This document shows, piece after piece, positions 7,713-15,648 of a stretch of DNA of 18,552 nt (its first letter is position 1; each line of letters starts with the position of its first letter). The translations under genes and the position numbers were made by a program. Source of the stretch: an uncultured Clostridium sp. (lineage in GTDB: Bacteria > Bacillota > Clostridia > TANB77 > CAG-508); NCBI GenBank assembly GCA_900556975.1, contig USQZ01000033.1, positions 1 through 18,552 of the forward strand, written 5' to 3'. Under the pieces are notes generated by a model. The model did not search any database and had not been told where the DNA came from. It worked only from the letters and a program-made list of their open reading frames with translations.

Positions 7713-7760
7713 AAAATAAAAAGAATATTACATTTTGCTTTAAATCAAATATAATATTCT
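7713..7760 (-). terminator. Intrinsic terminator of the calcium ATPase-exchanger operon
   Basis: Just after the exchanger stop codon, the minus strand can form a 14-bp stem between 7747-7760 and 7722-7735 (AGAATATTATATTT with AAATGTAATATTCT, one G-U pair). The loop is about 11 bases, and the tail TTTTTATTTT follows immediately. Confidence 0.75.
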
Positions 7761-7776
7761 CTTTATTACCTGTGCA

Positions 7777-8742
7777 CTAAAATGCAAATAACATTGCCAT
7801 GTATAGTGCATATAACATTAAATATGTAATTCCGTTTGAAATAGTCATTTCGTCTTTTCTATCTGTGTATGGGAAAATTCCTAAAACAATTGTTGCAACT
7901 ATTAATATTCCCATTTGTAAATTGTAACTTGTGTTATAGTTCATTGGGCTAATCGCTGCGGCTGCACCTATTATTAGTAACATATTAAAAATATTTGAAC
8001 CAATAATATTTCCAATTGCAATATCTGAATTTTTCTTTAATGCTGCTGTTACACTTGTTACCAATTCAGGAAGGCTGGTTCCTATTGCTACAATTGTTAA
8101 TCCTATTATTTTGTCACTTACGTTAAACATTTTTGCTATTTTTTCTGAATGCTCTACTACTAGGTCTCCTCCAATTTTTAAAGCAATTATTCCTACTATA
8201 ATGTATATAATATTAACTATTATTTTTCTCTTTTTGCCTTCTTCAGCTGATCTTTGCTTTTCTTCTTCACTAATCTCGTCGAAGTCTTCACCTTTTTTCG
8301 CCATCATAATTGTGTAACAGATAAACCCTATAAAAAGTGCAATTAGAATTATTGCATCGATTCTTGAAATTGAGTTTCCTATGTTTGCTAAGATTAAGAA
8401 TACTATAGATACTCCTAAGCATATTGGAATTTCAATAAGTTTTGTTTCTTTTTTAAATATAATTGGATTAATTGTTGCTGATATACCAAGTATTAATAGC
8501 AAATTGCATAAATTACTTCCTATAACATTTCCAATTGCCATATCAGAATATCCATCAATTGCTGATGTTATACTTACAAATAATTCTGGCATTGATGTTC
8601 CTATTGAAACTATTGTTAGTCCAATTATTATTTCTGGTATGTGAAATCTTTTAGCTACTCCACTTGCTCCATCTACTAGAAAATCCGCACCTTTTACTAA
8701 AAGTACAAATCCTAGTGCTATTAATAAAATATTAACTGCCAT
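7777..8742 (-). CDS. CaCA-family Ca2+/Na+ (or Ca2+/H+) exchanger, YrbG-like
   Basis: This is a 321-residue integral membrane cation exchanger with the internal duplication that defines the CaCA superfamily. Alpha-1 is at about 39-83, with GTSMPELFVSI (48-58) and IGNVIGSNLCN. Alpha-2 is at about 211-256, with GTSLPELVTSV (221-231) and IGNIIGSNIFN. The Glu in each GTS-x-PE (E53, E226) is the expected ion ligand. About ten membrane spans are predicted, with a charged cytoplasmic loop at 149-173 between the two halves. The family exports Ca2+ using an ion gradient. It follows the P-type Ca2+ ATPase by 47 bases, so primary and secondary calcium efflux appear to be made together. The start has a GAAGGG ribosome site, and a terminator follows the stop. 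Confidence 0.9.
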   Translation of the reverse strand: MAVNILLIALGFVLLVKGADFLVDGASGVAKRFHIPEIIIGLTIVSIGTSMPELFVSITSAIDGYSDMAIGNVIGSNLCNLLLILGISATINPIIFKKETKLIEIPICLGVSIVFLILANIGNSISRIDAIILIALFIGFICYTIMMAKKGEDFDEISEEEKQRSAEEGKKRKIIVNIIYIIVGIIALKIGGDLVVEHSEKIAKMFNVSDKIIGLTIVAIGTSLPELVTSVTAALKKNSDIAIGNIIGSNIFNMLLIIGAAAAISPMNYNTSYNLQMGILIVATIVLGIFPYTDRKDEMTISNGITYLMLYALYMAMLFAF

Positions 8743-8775
8743 TTTTCTTTTCCCTTCTTTTATATTCGAAGTTTA

Positions 8776-8795
8776 AGCTAGTATTTCTACTAGCT
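8776..8795 (-). promoter_or_regulatory. Intercistronic RNA hairpin with GAAA loop over the ATPase stop codon
   Basis: The minus-strand transcript can form a perfect 8-bp stem, AGCTAGTA with TACTAGCT, closed by a GAAA (GNRA) tetraloop. The UAG stop codon of the P-type ATPase (8790-8792) lies inside the 5' arm. No T-run follows, so it is not an intrinsic terminator. It may instead be an mRNA processing or stability element between the two transport genes. Confidence 0.55.
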
Positions 8796-11438
8796 CTCTT
8801 CGTTTGTTTTTCTTCTTTGAAAATATTTTGCTACTTCTGTAATTGGTATTACTAAGAATGCTAATCCAAAAGCTATTGCAAATTCTTTAAAGCTGATTGA
8901 GGCTAAACCAAATAGGTTTGATAGTGCTGGAATATAAATGACTCCTGCTGTAAATACTAGTGATAACATAAATGAACCTAATAACCATTTATTTCTAGTT
9001 TTCATTTTAAAAATTGAACCTTTTTGTGTTCTCATACATATAGCATAAAACATTTCAACTAAGTTTGCTGTTAAGAATGCCATTGTCATCCCATCTACTG
9101 ACTCAAATACTCCATAATGACCAAGTTCAATATATTGTCCAATAAAGAATGATAGCAATACTATGAAGGCCATTATAACTCCGTGGATTATCATTGAAGA
9201 GCCAGCTCCATCTGAGAATACTCCTTCATTTGAATTACGAGGTTTTCTCTTCATCAAGTTTCCTTCTGCTTTTTCCATTCCTAAAGCTAAACCAGGTGTA
9301 CTATCTGTAACCATGTTTATCCATAATAATTGTGCTGGTGTTACAACTGTAATTCCAAATGCTGATGCTAAAAATACATAAATAACTTCAGCTGCATTTG
9401 TTGATAATTGGAATTGCAAAACTTTTCTTATATTATCATATATTTTTCTACCTTCTTCTACTGCATTTACAATTGTTGCAAAGTTGTCATCTGCAAGTAC
9501 CATGTCTGATGCTTGCTTTGTTACGTCTGTTCCTGTTATTCCCATGCTTATTCCTATATCTGCTGCTTTTATTGAAGGTGCATCATTTACACCATCACCA
9601 GTCATTGCAACAACTTGGTCTTGTGCTTTAAAAGCCCTTACAATTTTTGTTTTATGTTCTGGTTGAACTCTTGCAAATACTGAACATTTCTTTACTTTCT
9701 TTATTAAATCTTTTTCAGATAATCCATCTAATTCTGCTCCTGTCATTGCCTCTGATGCATCTTTAATTATTCCTAAATCTTTTCCTATTGCAACTGCTGT
9801 ATCTATATGATCTCCAGTTATCATTACTGGCCTAATTCCAGCTTTTCTACATTCTTTTATTGCATCATAAACTTCCGGTCTGCATGGATCAATCATTCCA
9901 ACGAATCCTATAAATGTTAAATCTTTTTCTAAATTTTCAGCATCAAAGTTTTCTGGAACTTGATCATGTTCTCTATATGCTGCACCTAATAATCTTAGTG
10001 CCTTATCTGCAAATTCTTTATTTTTTCTTCTTACTTCTTGTTTAATTTCTTCTGTCATTGGAACAACTTGACCGTCTTTATCTAAATAATGTGTGCTTCT
10101 TTCTAATAATATTTCACAAGCACCTTTTGTATACTGAATTATTTTTTCATTTTTATTATGAACAGTTGACATCATTTTTCTCATTGAATCAAATGGTGCT
10201 TCTCCAATACGTGGAGCTTCTTGTTCAAGTTTATATTTGGGTAATCCAATTTTATTTGCAAAGTTAACTAATGCTGCTTCTGTAGGCTCACCAATTGCTT
10301 CTATATCATCTTCACCTATTTCAGCATCTGAACATAATGCCATTGCCTCTGCTAATAATTTTTGATTATTGCTTTCATCTTGTACAACTGTCATCTTGTT
10401 TTGAGTTAATGTTCCTGTTTTATCTGTACAGATTATTTGTGTACATCCTAAAGTTTCAACTGCATTTAATTTTCTAATTAACGCTTGCCTTTTAGCCATT
10501 GATGTTACACCAATTGAAAGTACAATTGTTACAACTGCTGGCAAACCTTCTGGAATTGCTGCAACAGCTAATGCAACTGCAACTAAAAAAGTATCTAAAA
10601 TATGTGCTCCTGTGAAATCACCCGTTTTAATAATTCCAAATAAAAATACAAATACACTTATTCCGACAACCACTTTTGTTAGAACTTTTGATATCTCACC
10701 CATTTTCTTTTGAAGTGGTGTTTTTTCATCATCACTCTGCTGAAGAGCATCTGCAATTTTACCCATTTCTGTATCCATTCCTGTTGCTACAACTACAGCT
10801 TTTCCACGTCCATAACTAATTGTACTTCCATTATATAACATATTAGTTCTGTCACCTAATGGAACATCTAATGTATTTTCTTTTAAATAAATCATATCAA
10901 CAATTTTATTAACTGGATAAGATTCTCCTGTTAGTGCGGCTTCCTCAACCTTCATACTAAAAGATTCCAAAATTCTACAATCCGCTGGTATTGCATCTCC
11001 AGCTTCTAGTACAATTACATCTCCAATTACTAATTCTTCACTTTTGATATTTTGTACAACGCCATCTCTTATAACTTTTGAAGTTGCTTTTGTCATTTCC
11101 ATTAATGAATCAATTGCGCCTTCAGCTTTACTTTCTTGTACTAAACTTAAAATCGTATTTACTATTACAACAAACAAAATTATAAAAACATCTGTAAAAG
11201 AATCTCCACTTGCAAATGCTGTAATAGCTGATATTCCAGCAGCTACTAATAGCATTATAATCATTGGATCAATTAATGCTTTTATGAATTTCTTAACTAT
11301 GCCATCTCTAGGTGGCTCTTTTAATTTGTTTAGTCCATTTTTTTCAAGTCTTTGTTTCGCTTGTTCAGAAGTTAATCCATTTTGCGTTGATTCTATGTCT
11401 TTTAAAACTTCATCAGCACTTTTTAAATACTCTTTCAA
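8790..11438 (-). CDS. Calcium-type P2A ATPase (SERCA/PMCA-like)
   Basis: This 882-residue cation pump contains all P-type landmarks: TGES at 170-173, the phosphorylated Asp339 in DKTGTLT (339-345), KGA (438-440), and TGDGVND at 613-619. The membrane ligands fit a Ca2+ pump. PEGLP (296-300) supplies E297, NAAE in M5 supplies N681 and E684, NMVTD in M6 supplies N708, T711 and D712, and LVEM in M8 supplies E795. These correspond to ligands of both SERCA calcium sites. The N-terminus (KSADEVLKDIESTQNGLTSEQ) is the usual cation-ATPase N-domain. Translation starts at a TTG (11436-11438) with AAGGAGG eight bases upstream; no nearer ATG fits. It exports Ca2+ from the cytoplasm and precedes the exchanger gene in one operon. 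Confidence 0.93.
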   Translation of the reverse strand: MKEYLKSADEVLKDIESTQNGLTSEQAKQRLEKNGLNKLKEPPRDGIVKKFIKALIDPMIIMLLVAAGISAITAFASGDSFTDVFIILFVVIVNTILSLVQESKAEGAIDSLMEMTKATSKVIRDGVVQNIKSEELVIGDVIVLEAGDAIPADCRILESFSMKVEEAALTGESYPVNKIVDMIYLKENTLDVPLGDRTNMLYNGSTISYGRGKAVVVATGMDTEMGKIADALQQSDDEKTPLQKKMGEISKVLTKVVVGISVFVFLFGIIKTGDFTGAHILDTFLVAVALAVAAIPEGLPAVVTIVLSIGVTSMAKRQALIRKLNAVETLGCTQIICTDKTGTLTQNKMTVVQDESNNQKLLAEAMALCSDAEIGEDDIEAIGEPTEAALVNFANKIGLPKYKLEQEAPRIGEAPFDSMRKMMSTVHNKNEKIIQYTKGACEILLERSTHYLDKDGQVVPMTEEIKQEVRRKNKEFADKALRLLGAAYREHDQVPENFDAENLEKDLTFIGFVGMIDPCRPEVYDAIKECRKAGIRPVMITGDHIDTAVAIGKDLGIIKDASEAMTGAELDGLSEKDLIKKVKKCSVFARVQPEHKTKIVRAFKAQDQVVAMTGDGVNDAPSIKAADIGISMGITGTDVTKQASDMVLADDNFATIVNAVEEGRKIYDNIRKVLQFQLSTNAAEVIYVFLASAFGITVVTPAQLLWINMVTDSTPGLALGMEKAEGNLMKRKPRNSNEGVFSDGAGSSMIIHGVIMAFIVLLSFFIGQYIELGHYGVFESVDGMTMAFLTANLVEMFYAICMRTQKGSIFKMKTRNKWLLGSFMLSLVFTAGVIYIPALSNLFGLASISFKEFAIAFGLAFLVIPITEVAKYFQRRKTNEES

Positions 11439-11546
11439 TTTTCTTTCCTCCTTATAAATAATGTTTTATTGTTAATCATTAGGCTTTTTTTTCAGGTCTC
11501 TTTTTATTATTAAGAACAAAAGCGGACATTAATAACATTTGCACTA

Positions 11547-11555
11547 ATTATAGCA
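11547..11555 (-). promoter_or_regulatory. Extended -10 promoter of the Ca2+-ATPase operon
   Basis: The minus strand has TGCTATAAT, a perfect -10 (11547-11552) with TG extension. No good -35 is found 16-18 bases upstream. Inverted arms GCGGAC (11563-11568) and GTCCGC (11522-11527), extended by TTAA on both sides, flank the -10 and could be an operator. The leader to the TTG start would be about 100 bases. Confidence 0.5.
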
Positions 11556-11618
11556 TTTTTAAGTCCGCGTATTTGTTCGCGCGCGAAATTTGCTTTGCAA
11601 ATCTCTGTGCATTGTTAA

Positions 11619-11660
11619 TTTATATAATAGGAAGTTCGGAGAACATTCCTATTATATAAA
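11619..11660. repeat. Long near-perfect inverted repeat (hairpin)
   Basis: A 15-base arm (11619-11633) is matched exactly by 11646-11660. The inner GTTC-GGA-GAAC adds four more pairs, with one bulged A at 11645. Runs of A follow on the plus strand, but neither strand shows a T-run after the stem, so it does not look like an ordinary terminator. Confidence 0.65.
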
Positions 11661-11779
11661 AAAACATATTATTATGATGTTTTTACTTAGTATAGTATTT
11701 TTAGTCTGTCTGCTAAATTTGTATTATAAATTTCTATGCATTCTCTATGATTTTGTGTTCAAAAAACTTCTTGTTAAGC

Positions 11780-11827
11780 AAAAAAGAGACCAGTTTGCAT
11801 ACTCTTTGTTAGTTGCAAACAAGTCTC
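11780..11827 (-). terminator. Intrinsic terminator of the hydrolase-phosphodiesterase operon
   Basis: On the minus strand, arms 11814-11827 and 11786-11799 pair at 12 of 14 positions (GAGAC and GTTTGCA blocks around a 2-base mismatch). The loop is 14 bases and the stem is followed directly by TTTTTT (11780-11785). It lies about 130 bases after the phosphodiesterase stop. Confidence 0.7.
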
Positions 11828-11957
11828 ATTATTTAAAACATAGTCAGATTTTAAAATCGGGTATGTTGGCTATGTTACATATTTAAAATATGCTAATTAC
11901 TCCCTCATTCATATTGACGATATTATATACTAAATGAACTTTGTTGGCAATGACTTT

Positions 11958-12494
11958 TTAAAAATTTATACTGTCTATTACTTTTCCATCTGTATTTTTT
12001 AACTCCATTTTTTCTTCATCAATTGTTAGATAACTGTTTTCTGTATTATCTTTTGGTAATGAGATTGAACCTGGGTTGGCAAAAATTATTCCATCTTTTT
12101 CTTTTATGAAGCCTGTGTGGAAATGTCCATATAGCATTATATCTATTTTTTTGTTTGGCAAGTTGTCTATGTTATAATTTTGTCCATGTGTACAAAATAC
12201 CTTTTTGCCGTTTATGTCTAATAAAAGATTATCATTTAATTTAAATTCTGAAATCATTTCATCAACTTCTGCATCACAATTTCCTTTTACAGCTTCTATA
12301 TATTGTTTTAAAGAATTTAATGCTTCAGCAACTTTCATTGGAGCATATTCTTTTGTTAATGGATTTCTTGGTCCGTGATAATATAAATCTCCTAGTAAAA
12401 TTATTTTATCTGCTTTTTCCTTTTCAAAAATTTCAGGTATTTTATTTGCATAATATGATGAGCCATGAATATCTGATACTACTAATGCTTTCAT
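11958..12494 (-). CDS. yfcE: YfcE/MJ0936-type metallophosphodiesterase
   Basis: This 178-residue calcineurin-like metallophosphoesterase hydrolyses phosphodiester bonds in vitro in its characterised relatives (E. coli YfcE). The five metal-binding motifs are all present in order: D8-x-H10 in VSDIHG, D36 in LLGDLYYHG, N72 in GNCDAE, H103 in CTHGQ, and H124-x-H126 in YGHFHTG. NPGSISLPKD (140-149) is a family hallmark. Its length equals that of YfcE (184 residues). It is a soluble protein without a signal peptide. The ATG has AGGAGG upstream, and the gene starts 15 bases after the alpha/beta hydrolase gene, so the two share a promoter and terminator. The natural substrate is unknown in the whole family. 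Confidence 0.9.
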   Translation of the reverse strand: MKALVVSDIHGSSYYANKIPEIFEKEKADKIILLGDLYYHGPRNPLTKEYAPMKVAEALNSLKQYIEAVKGNCDAEVDEMISEFKLNDNLLLDINGKKVFCTHGQNYNIDNLPNKKIDIMLYGHFHTGFIKEKDGIIFANPGSISLPKDNTENSYLTIDEEKMELKNTDGKVIDSINF

Positions 12495-12509
12495 AATTTT
12501 CCTCCTATT

Positions 12510-13496
12510 TTATATATTATTTATAAATTCAAACATTTTATTATAATAAGTTTCTGGTTCTTTATATTTAGAATCTGTATGCCCTGCACCTTCTATAATC
12601 AATTTTTCTTTTTTACAGTTAGCTGCTTCATATAGCTGTTCACACATATATTCTGGTACAAAATCATCTGCATCACCATGTATAAATAGTATTGGTGTTT
12701 TACTTTTCTTTACTTGATCTAATGCTGATGCTTTTTTAATATTATATCCTGCGCGAATTTGCGCTACAACTTGGAACATATTAAGTACTGGAAACTTTGG
12801 AATGTTAAATCTTTTCTTTGCCTCAGATGCAAAAATATCCCACACGGAAGTATATCCACTATCTGCAATTATCGCTTTAACATTTGATGGCAGATTGTCT
12901 CCTGAGGCCATCAATACTGTTGCAGAGCCCATTGATGATCCATGCAATATTATTTCTGAATCTTCATTTTGCTCTACTATTAATTTTATCCATCCTTGTA
13001 AATCGTCTTTATCTAACCAGCCCATTCCAATATACTTTCCTTCGCTTTCACCGCAACCTCTCATATTCGGAATTAGTACATTGTATCCTTCTTTTGAAAA
13101 ATGTTCTCCTATTGTTAAAACTGATTTTGGACTTGAACGATATCCATGTAATACAATCGCCCATTTATTATTTTCTGTATTAACTATGTATTCTGTTCCT
13201 TTTAGCTTTATGCCATCTTTTGCTGTTATTTCAACATTCTTTTGTTTTGTACTATTACTCCACTCTTCAGCTTTTTCTGTTGCTTCTTTTCTATTCTTTT
13301 GTATAACATTTTCTGATTCTTGACTTAAAGTAACTTCATCTTTTACTTGTCTATCTCCGCCATTTCCACTTCTTGCAATTGCATAATTAACAAAATAATT
13401 TCCTATCCCGTATGATATTCCAGCTATTAAAATTATCAAGATTGTTATTGAAATTATTATTGTCTTTATTATCTTTTTCTTTTTTATATTTTCCAC
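12510..13496 (-). CDS. Membrane-anchored alpha/beta hydrolase
   Basis: This is a 328-residue serine hydrolase with a basic N-terminus and one transmembrane segment (residues 10-38) that probably anchors the catalytic domain outside the cytoplasm. The alpha/beta hydrolase fold starts at about residue 110. The oxyanion-hole strand is IVLHGYRSSP (114-123), and the nucleophile is Ser188 in GSSMG (186-190). The acid is probably D277 in HGDADDFVP (273-281), and the base is H306 in GAGHTDS. It resembles the BAAT/DLH-like and YqkD-type hydrolases of Bacillus and Clostridium, whose substrates are mostly unknown. The start is GTG at 13494-13496, with AGGAG eight bases upstream. An ATG at 13498-13500 is out of frame. 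A good promoter lies directly upstream. Confidence 0.88.
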   Translation of the reverse strand: MENIKKKKIIKTIIISITILIILIAGISYGIGNYFVNYAIARSGNGGDRQVKDEVTLSQESENVIQKNRKEATEKAEEWSNSTKQKNVEITAKDGIKLKGTEYIVNTENNKWAIVLHGYRSSPKSVLTIGEHFSKEGYNVLIPNMRGCGESEGKYIGMGWLDKDDLQGWIKLIVEQNEDSEIILHGSSMGSATVLMASGDNLPSNVKAIIADSGYTSVWDIFASEAKKRFNIPKFPVLNMFQVVAQIRAGYNIKKASALDQVKKSKTPILFIHGDADDFVPEYMCEQLYEAANCKKEKLIIEGAGHTDSKYKEPETYYNKMFEFINNI

Positions 13497-13526
13497 ACAT
13501 TATTACTCCTAAAAACTTTTTTCTGT

Positions 13527-13555
13527 ATTCTAACATATAGAATTTTTTTATTCAA
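13527..13555 (-). promoter_or_regulatory. Promoter of the hydrolase-phosphodiesterase operon
   Basis: Minus strand: -35 TTGAAT (13550-13555), 17-base spacer, -10 TAGAAT (13527-13532) preceded by TGT (extended -10). The start point would be near 13520, about 25 bases before the GTG codon. Confidence 0.7.
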
Positions 13556-13671
13556 GGAATAAAAGCAGATGATTTACTAAAGTCGCTGGATACGTGTGCT
13601 TTTTTCATACAATTAATTTTTTCTTAATTTATGGATTTTAATCTTTTAAGTAATCATAATATTTAATTTAG

Positions 13672-13705
13672 AAAAGCGCCGAGATTCCATTGAATCTCAG
13701 CGCTT
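13672..13705 (-). terminator. Terminator of the SPFH gene
   Basis: Arms AAGCGC-x-GAGATTC (13674-13687) and GAATCTC-x-GCGCTT (13692-13705) pair perfectly, apart from one internal C-A mismatch, around a 4-base loop. The stem is followed on the minus strand by TTTTC. It is GC-richer than the other terminators in the window, like the gene it follows. Confidence 0.75.
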
Positions 13706-13737
13706 ATTGCTAGATGGATACAAAAACAAAAACTATT

Positions 13738-14751
13738 CTATTTACTACTTTCTGCATTTTCTGCAGATGTATCTGTGCTTGACTGCTGCTGTTCGGCATC
13801 TTCAAGCATATTGAAGATAAATGAACCGCTTTCACCGCCAACATAGTTTGGGAACTCTCCATCCCATTTATCCAAGAACTGCTGTCTTAAGATAGGGTCT
13901 GTTAAGCTGTTAGCTAAAAGTTCATTAGCTTCGGCCTGTTTCTGTGCTAACTCATAAAGTGCATCAGCTTCAGCCTTTGCTGCCTGTACTTTTGCATTGT
14001 AGTCCTTTTCTGCACTAATTGCAGCTACTTCTTTGTCATTGTTTGCTTTGGCAATAGCTTTCTCGTTTTCAATGTCCTGCTTATCTTTCTCAATCTGTGC
14101 AAGTCTCTTCTGTTCAAGAGCCTGATTGTACTCGTCGAGAAAGTCAGCGTTGCCAACGATCGTGCTAACTACGATTACTCGTCCTGCGCCATATTTTTCG
14201 TCTGCAAGTTTCTGCAACGCCTTTGTTACTTCGGGCTCAATTAAGCCACGGTTAGTTGCATCTGCATCAGCAAACTTGACACTTGAAGCTTTCACTGCTG
14301 AAGAAACAATATCTGTTCCCAGAAGATTGTCTGTGTCTTCAACATTGTTATACAACCATACAACACCCTCTGCTGGAATCTGATAGCTGATTGATACATT
14401 CTCGTAATATATCACTGTTCTATCTTTGGTTTCTGACCAGCATTTGTCCGCAATTGTAGTTGTATTCTGTCTGTTGTCAAAATCATGAATTTTTTCAATG
14501 AATGGCTTTTTGAAACCAATTCCTGGTTTGACAGGATTCTCATTTACCTGACCAAGTGTAACCGATACGCCTGTGTGATTTGTTTTCACAACGTATACTG
14601 ATTGGCTCAGAAAGATTAATAAGATACCTACTACAAGGAATGCCACTTTTACACCTTTTGGCCAGTCTTCGAAGAATTCACCCCGGAAAAAACATGCAAA
14701 AATGCCTACGACAGTTGCAATAATGCCAATGATGAGTAATACTAATGTCAT
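13738..14751 (-). CDS. SPFH/prohibitin-family membrane scaffold protein
   Basis: The 337-residue protein has two hydrophobic spans (1-22 and 36-56), then an SPFH domain starting VYVVKTNHTGVSVTLGQV (52-69) with PGIGFKKPFIEKIHDFDNR. An alanine/glutamate-rich coiled coil follows at about 210-290 (ALEQKRLAQIEKDKQD..., KVQAAKAEADAL), and a Ser/Gln/Glu-rich tail ends the protein. SPFH proteins (prohibitin, HflK/C, flotillin) form ring-like membrane scaffolds and often modulate proteases. The gene is compositionally distinct: sampled lines give 23/60 and 28/60 G+C against 17/60 in neighbouring genes, and it uses CTG, GCC and GTC codons that are rare elsewhere here. It has its own promoter and terminator and no operon partner. 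AGGGG precedes the ATG. Confidence 0.9.
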   Translation of the reverse strand: MTLVLLIIGIIATVVGIFACFFRGEFFEDWPKGVKVAFLVVGILLIFLSQSVYVVKTNHTGVSVTLGQVNENPVKPGIGFKKPFIEKIHDFDNRQNTTTIADKCWSETKDRTVIYYENVSISYQIPAEGVVWLYNNVEDTDNLLGTDIVSSAVKASSVKFADADATNRGLIEPEVTKALQKLADEKYGAGRVIVVSTIVGNADFLDEYNQALEQKRLAQIEKDKQDIENEKAIAKANNDKEVAAISAEKDYNAKVQAAKAEADALYELAQKQAEANELLANSLTDPILRQQFLDKWDGEFPNYVGGESGSFIFNMLEDAEQQQSSTDTSAENAESSK

Positions 14752-14807
14752 AATTTTCCCCTTTCCTTTTTTCCATCTAGCTTTTGCAAATTTACAGTGT
14801 CTTGGTT

Positions 14808-14836
14808 ATTATAACACACTTTACATAAAACTGCAA
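14808..14836 (-). promoter_or_regulatory. Promoter of the SPFH gene
   Basis: Minus strand: -35 TTGCAG (14831-14836), 17-base spacer, -10 TATAAT (14808-14813) preceded by TGT (extended -10). The leader is about 50 bases to the ATG at 14749-14751. Confidence 0.75.
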
Positions 14837-14938
14837 TATGGACATTTTCAGATTTTCAGCATATTTCAGTCACAAGTACAATTCGTTATTATAATAATTA
14901 TCCCCAAGTATAACTATGGATTATCATTAAAGTTACGT

Positions 14939-14974
14939 AAAAAAGATATGTAATTCTTTCATTACATATCTTTT
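14939..14974 (-). terminator. Terminator of the YhhQ-type transporter gene
   Basis: A perfect 14-bp stem (14961-14974 with 14941-14954; AAAAGATATGTAAT and its complement) has a 6-base loop and is followed on the minus strand by TT after the arm's own TTTT. It lies 8 bases after the transporter stop codon. The stem is symmetrical, so it might also act on plus-strand transcripts. Confidence 0.8.
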
Positions 14975-14981
14975 CCCTAAT

Positions 14982-15641
14982 TTATTTTAGCTTTTTAGCT
15001 ATGTACATAAATGGCGTATCACATATTGCAATAATTATTTCTAATATAGATGTTGTAGTTGCAATGCTTAGAATGGTGCTATAATCATAAATTCCGACAA
15101 ATGCAAAAAATACAAAGAAATAATTTTCTAAACAGTTTGAAATTATTGTAGATACGTTATTTCTAAGCCACAATTGTTTTGGAAATTTCTTTTTAAGTTT
15201 TTCAAACAAGTATATATCTAGCATATTGCTTGCTCCAAACATAACTATACTTGAAATACTTACTCTTGCATTTATAGAAAATAATGTTTTCATACTTTCA
15301 TGGCTTAAATCTGTTTCGCTTGGAATATATGAAACCGCAAGCGTTGTTGCTAATATAAAAATTATTTGTGAAACGATGGCTAACATTACTGCCTTTCTAC
15401 TATCTTTCACGTCATATTTTTCACTCAAAATATCTGTTGCGAGGAAAATTGATGCAAACATTACATTTCCTAAACTTGCTGTTAAACCAAGGATATCTAT
15501 GCTTTTACATACTAGGATGTTTGCCATAATTGTAGCAATACTTATCCATACATATAATCCTTCTTTTTTAAACATTTTCTCCATACATACAACTATGCTA
15601 AAAGTTGCAATTATGCTTATAATTCCTAATACTATATTCAT
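14982..15641 (-). CDS. yhhQ: YhhQ/VUT-family queuosine-precursor transporter
   Basis: This 219-residue membrane protein has about six spans and belongs to the DUF165/YhhQ (COG1738) vitamin-uptake-like family. E. coli YhhQ imports the queuosine precursors preQ0/preQ1 used to modify the tRNA wobble base. Family hallmarks are FLATDILSEKYDVKDSRKAV (66-85) and WLRNNVSTIISNCLENYFF (158-176). The ATG has AGAGG seven bases upstream. The leader is short and is largely occupied by a hairpin that resembles a preQ1 riboswitch. This would fit direct control by the transported ligand. It has its own extended -10 promoter and its own terminator. Substrate assignment is by family and by this leader only. Confidence 0.85.
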   Translation of the reverse strand: MNIVLGIISIIATFSIVVCMEKMFKKEGLYVWISIATIMANILVCKSIDILGLTASLGNVMFASIFLATDILSEKYDVKDSRKAVMLAIVSQIIFILATTLAVSYIPSETDLSHESMKTLFSINARVSISSIVMFGASNMLDIYLFEKLKKKFPKQLWLRNNVSTIISNCLENYFFVFFAFVGIYDYSTILSIATTTSILEIIIAICDTPFMYIAKKLK

Positions 15642-15648
15642 TTTCTTA

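Larger units (their letters stand above)
11439..11957. other. 519-base gene-free region rich in inverted repeats
   Basis: No credible gene lies here. From the ATPase outward it holds the ribosome site and a leader of about 100 bases, then an extended -10 promoter flanked by GCGGAC/GTCCGC arms. A 12-base palindrome TTCGCGCGCGAA (11576-11587) and a small repeat ATTTGC-TTT-GCAAAT (11588-11602) come next, then a long hairpin (11619-11660). A weak AT-only hairpin with a T-run on the minus strand lies at about 11660-11684, followed by about 95 bases of plain AT-rich sequence. The phosphodiesterase terminator is at 11780-11827. A further repeat AACATAG/CTATGTT encloses GATTTTAAAATC at about 11835-11876. 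Confidence 0.7.

Noticed and set aside
11439..11560. yybP-ykoY (manganese) riboswitch before the P-type ATPase
   Set aside because: Such elements occur before related pumps, but the roughly 100-base leader lacks the characteristic GGGGAGUAG-type conserved sequences and paired arms.
11660..11730. Small RNA gene between a TATAAT at about 11725 and a T-run hairpin at 11660-11684
   Set aside because: The -35 is poor, the stem is AT-only, and the region shows no other structure, so the support is too weak to list.
11590..11886. Plus-strand 98-codon open frame in the gene-free region
   Set aside because: It crosses a long hairpin and the phosphodiesterase terminator, has no ribosome site, and its hydrophobic, Leu/Phe-rich translation is what AT-rich DNA gives by chance.
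13561..13671. Remnant of a mobile element beside the SPFH gene (GC-richer patch at 13565-13605)
   Set aside because: The patch is only about 40 bases, encodes nothing recognisable, and its only repeat is a 6-base AAAGCA/TGCTTT pair, too short to claim.
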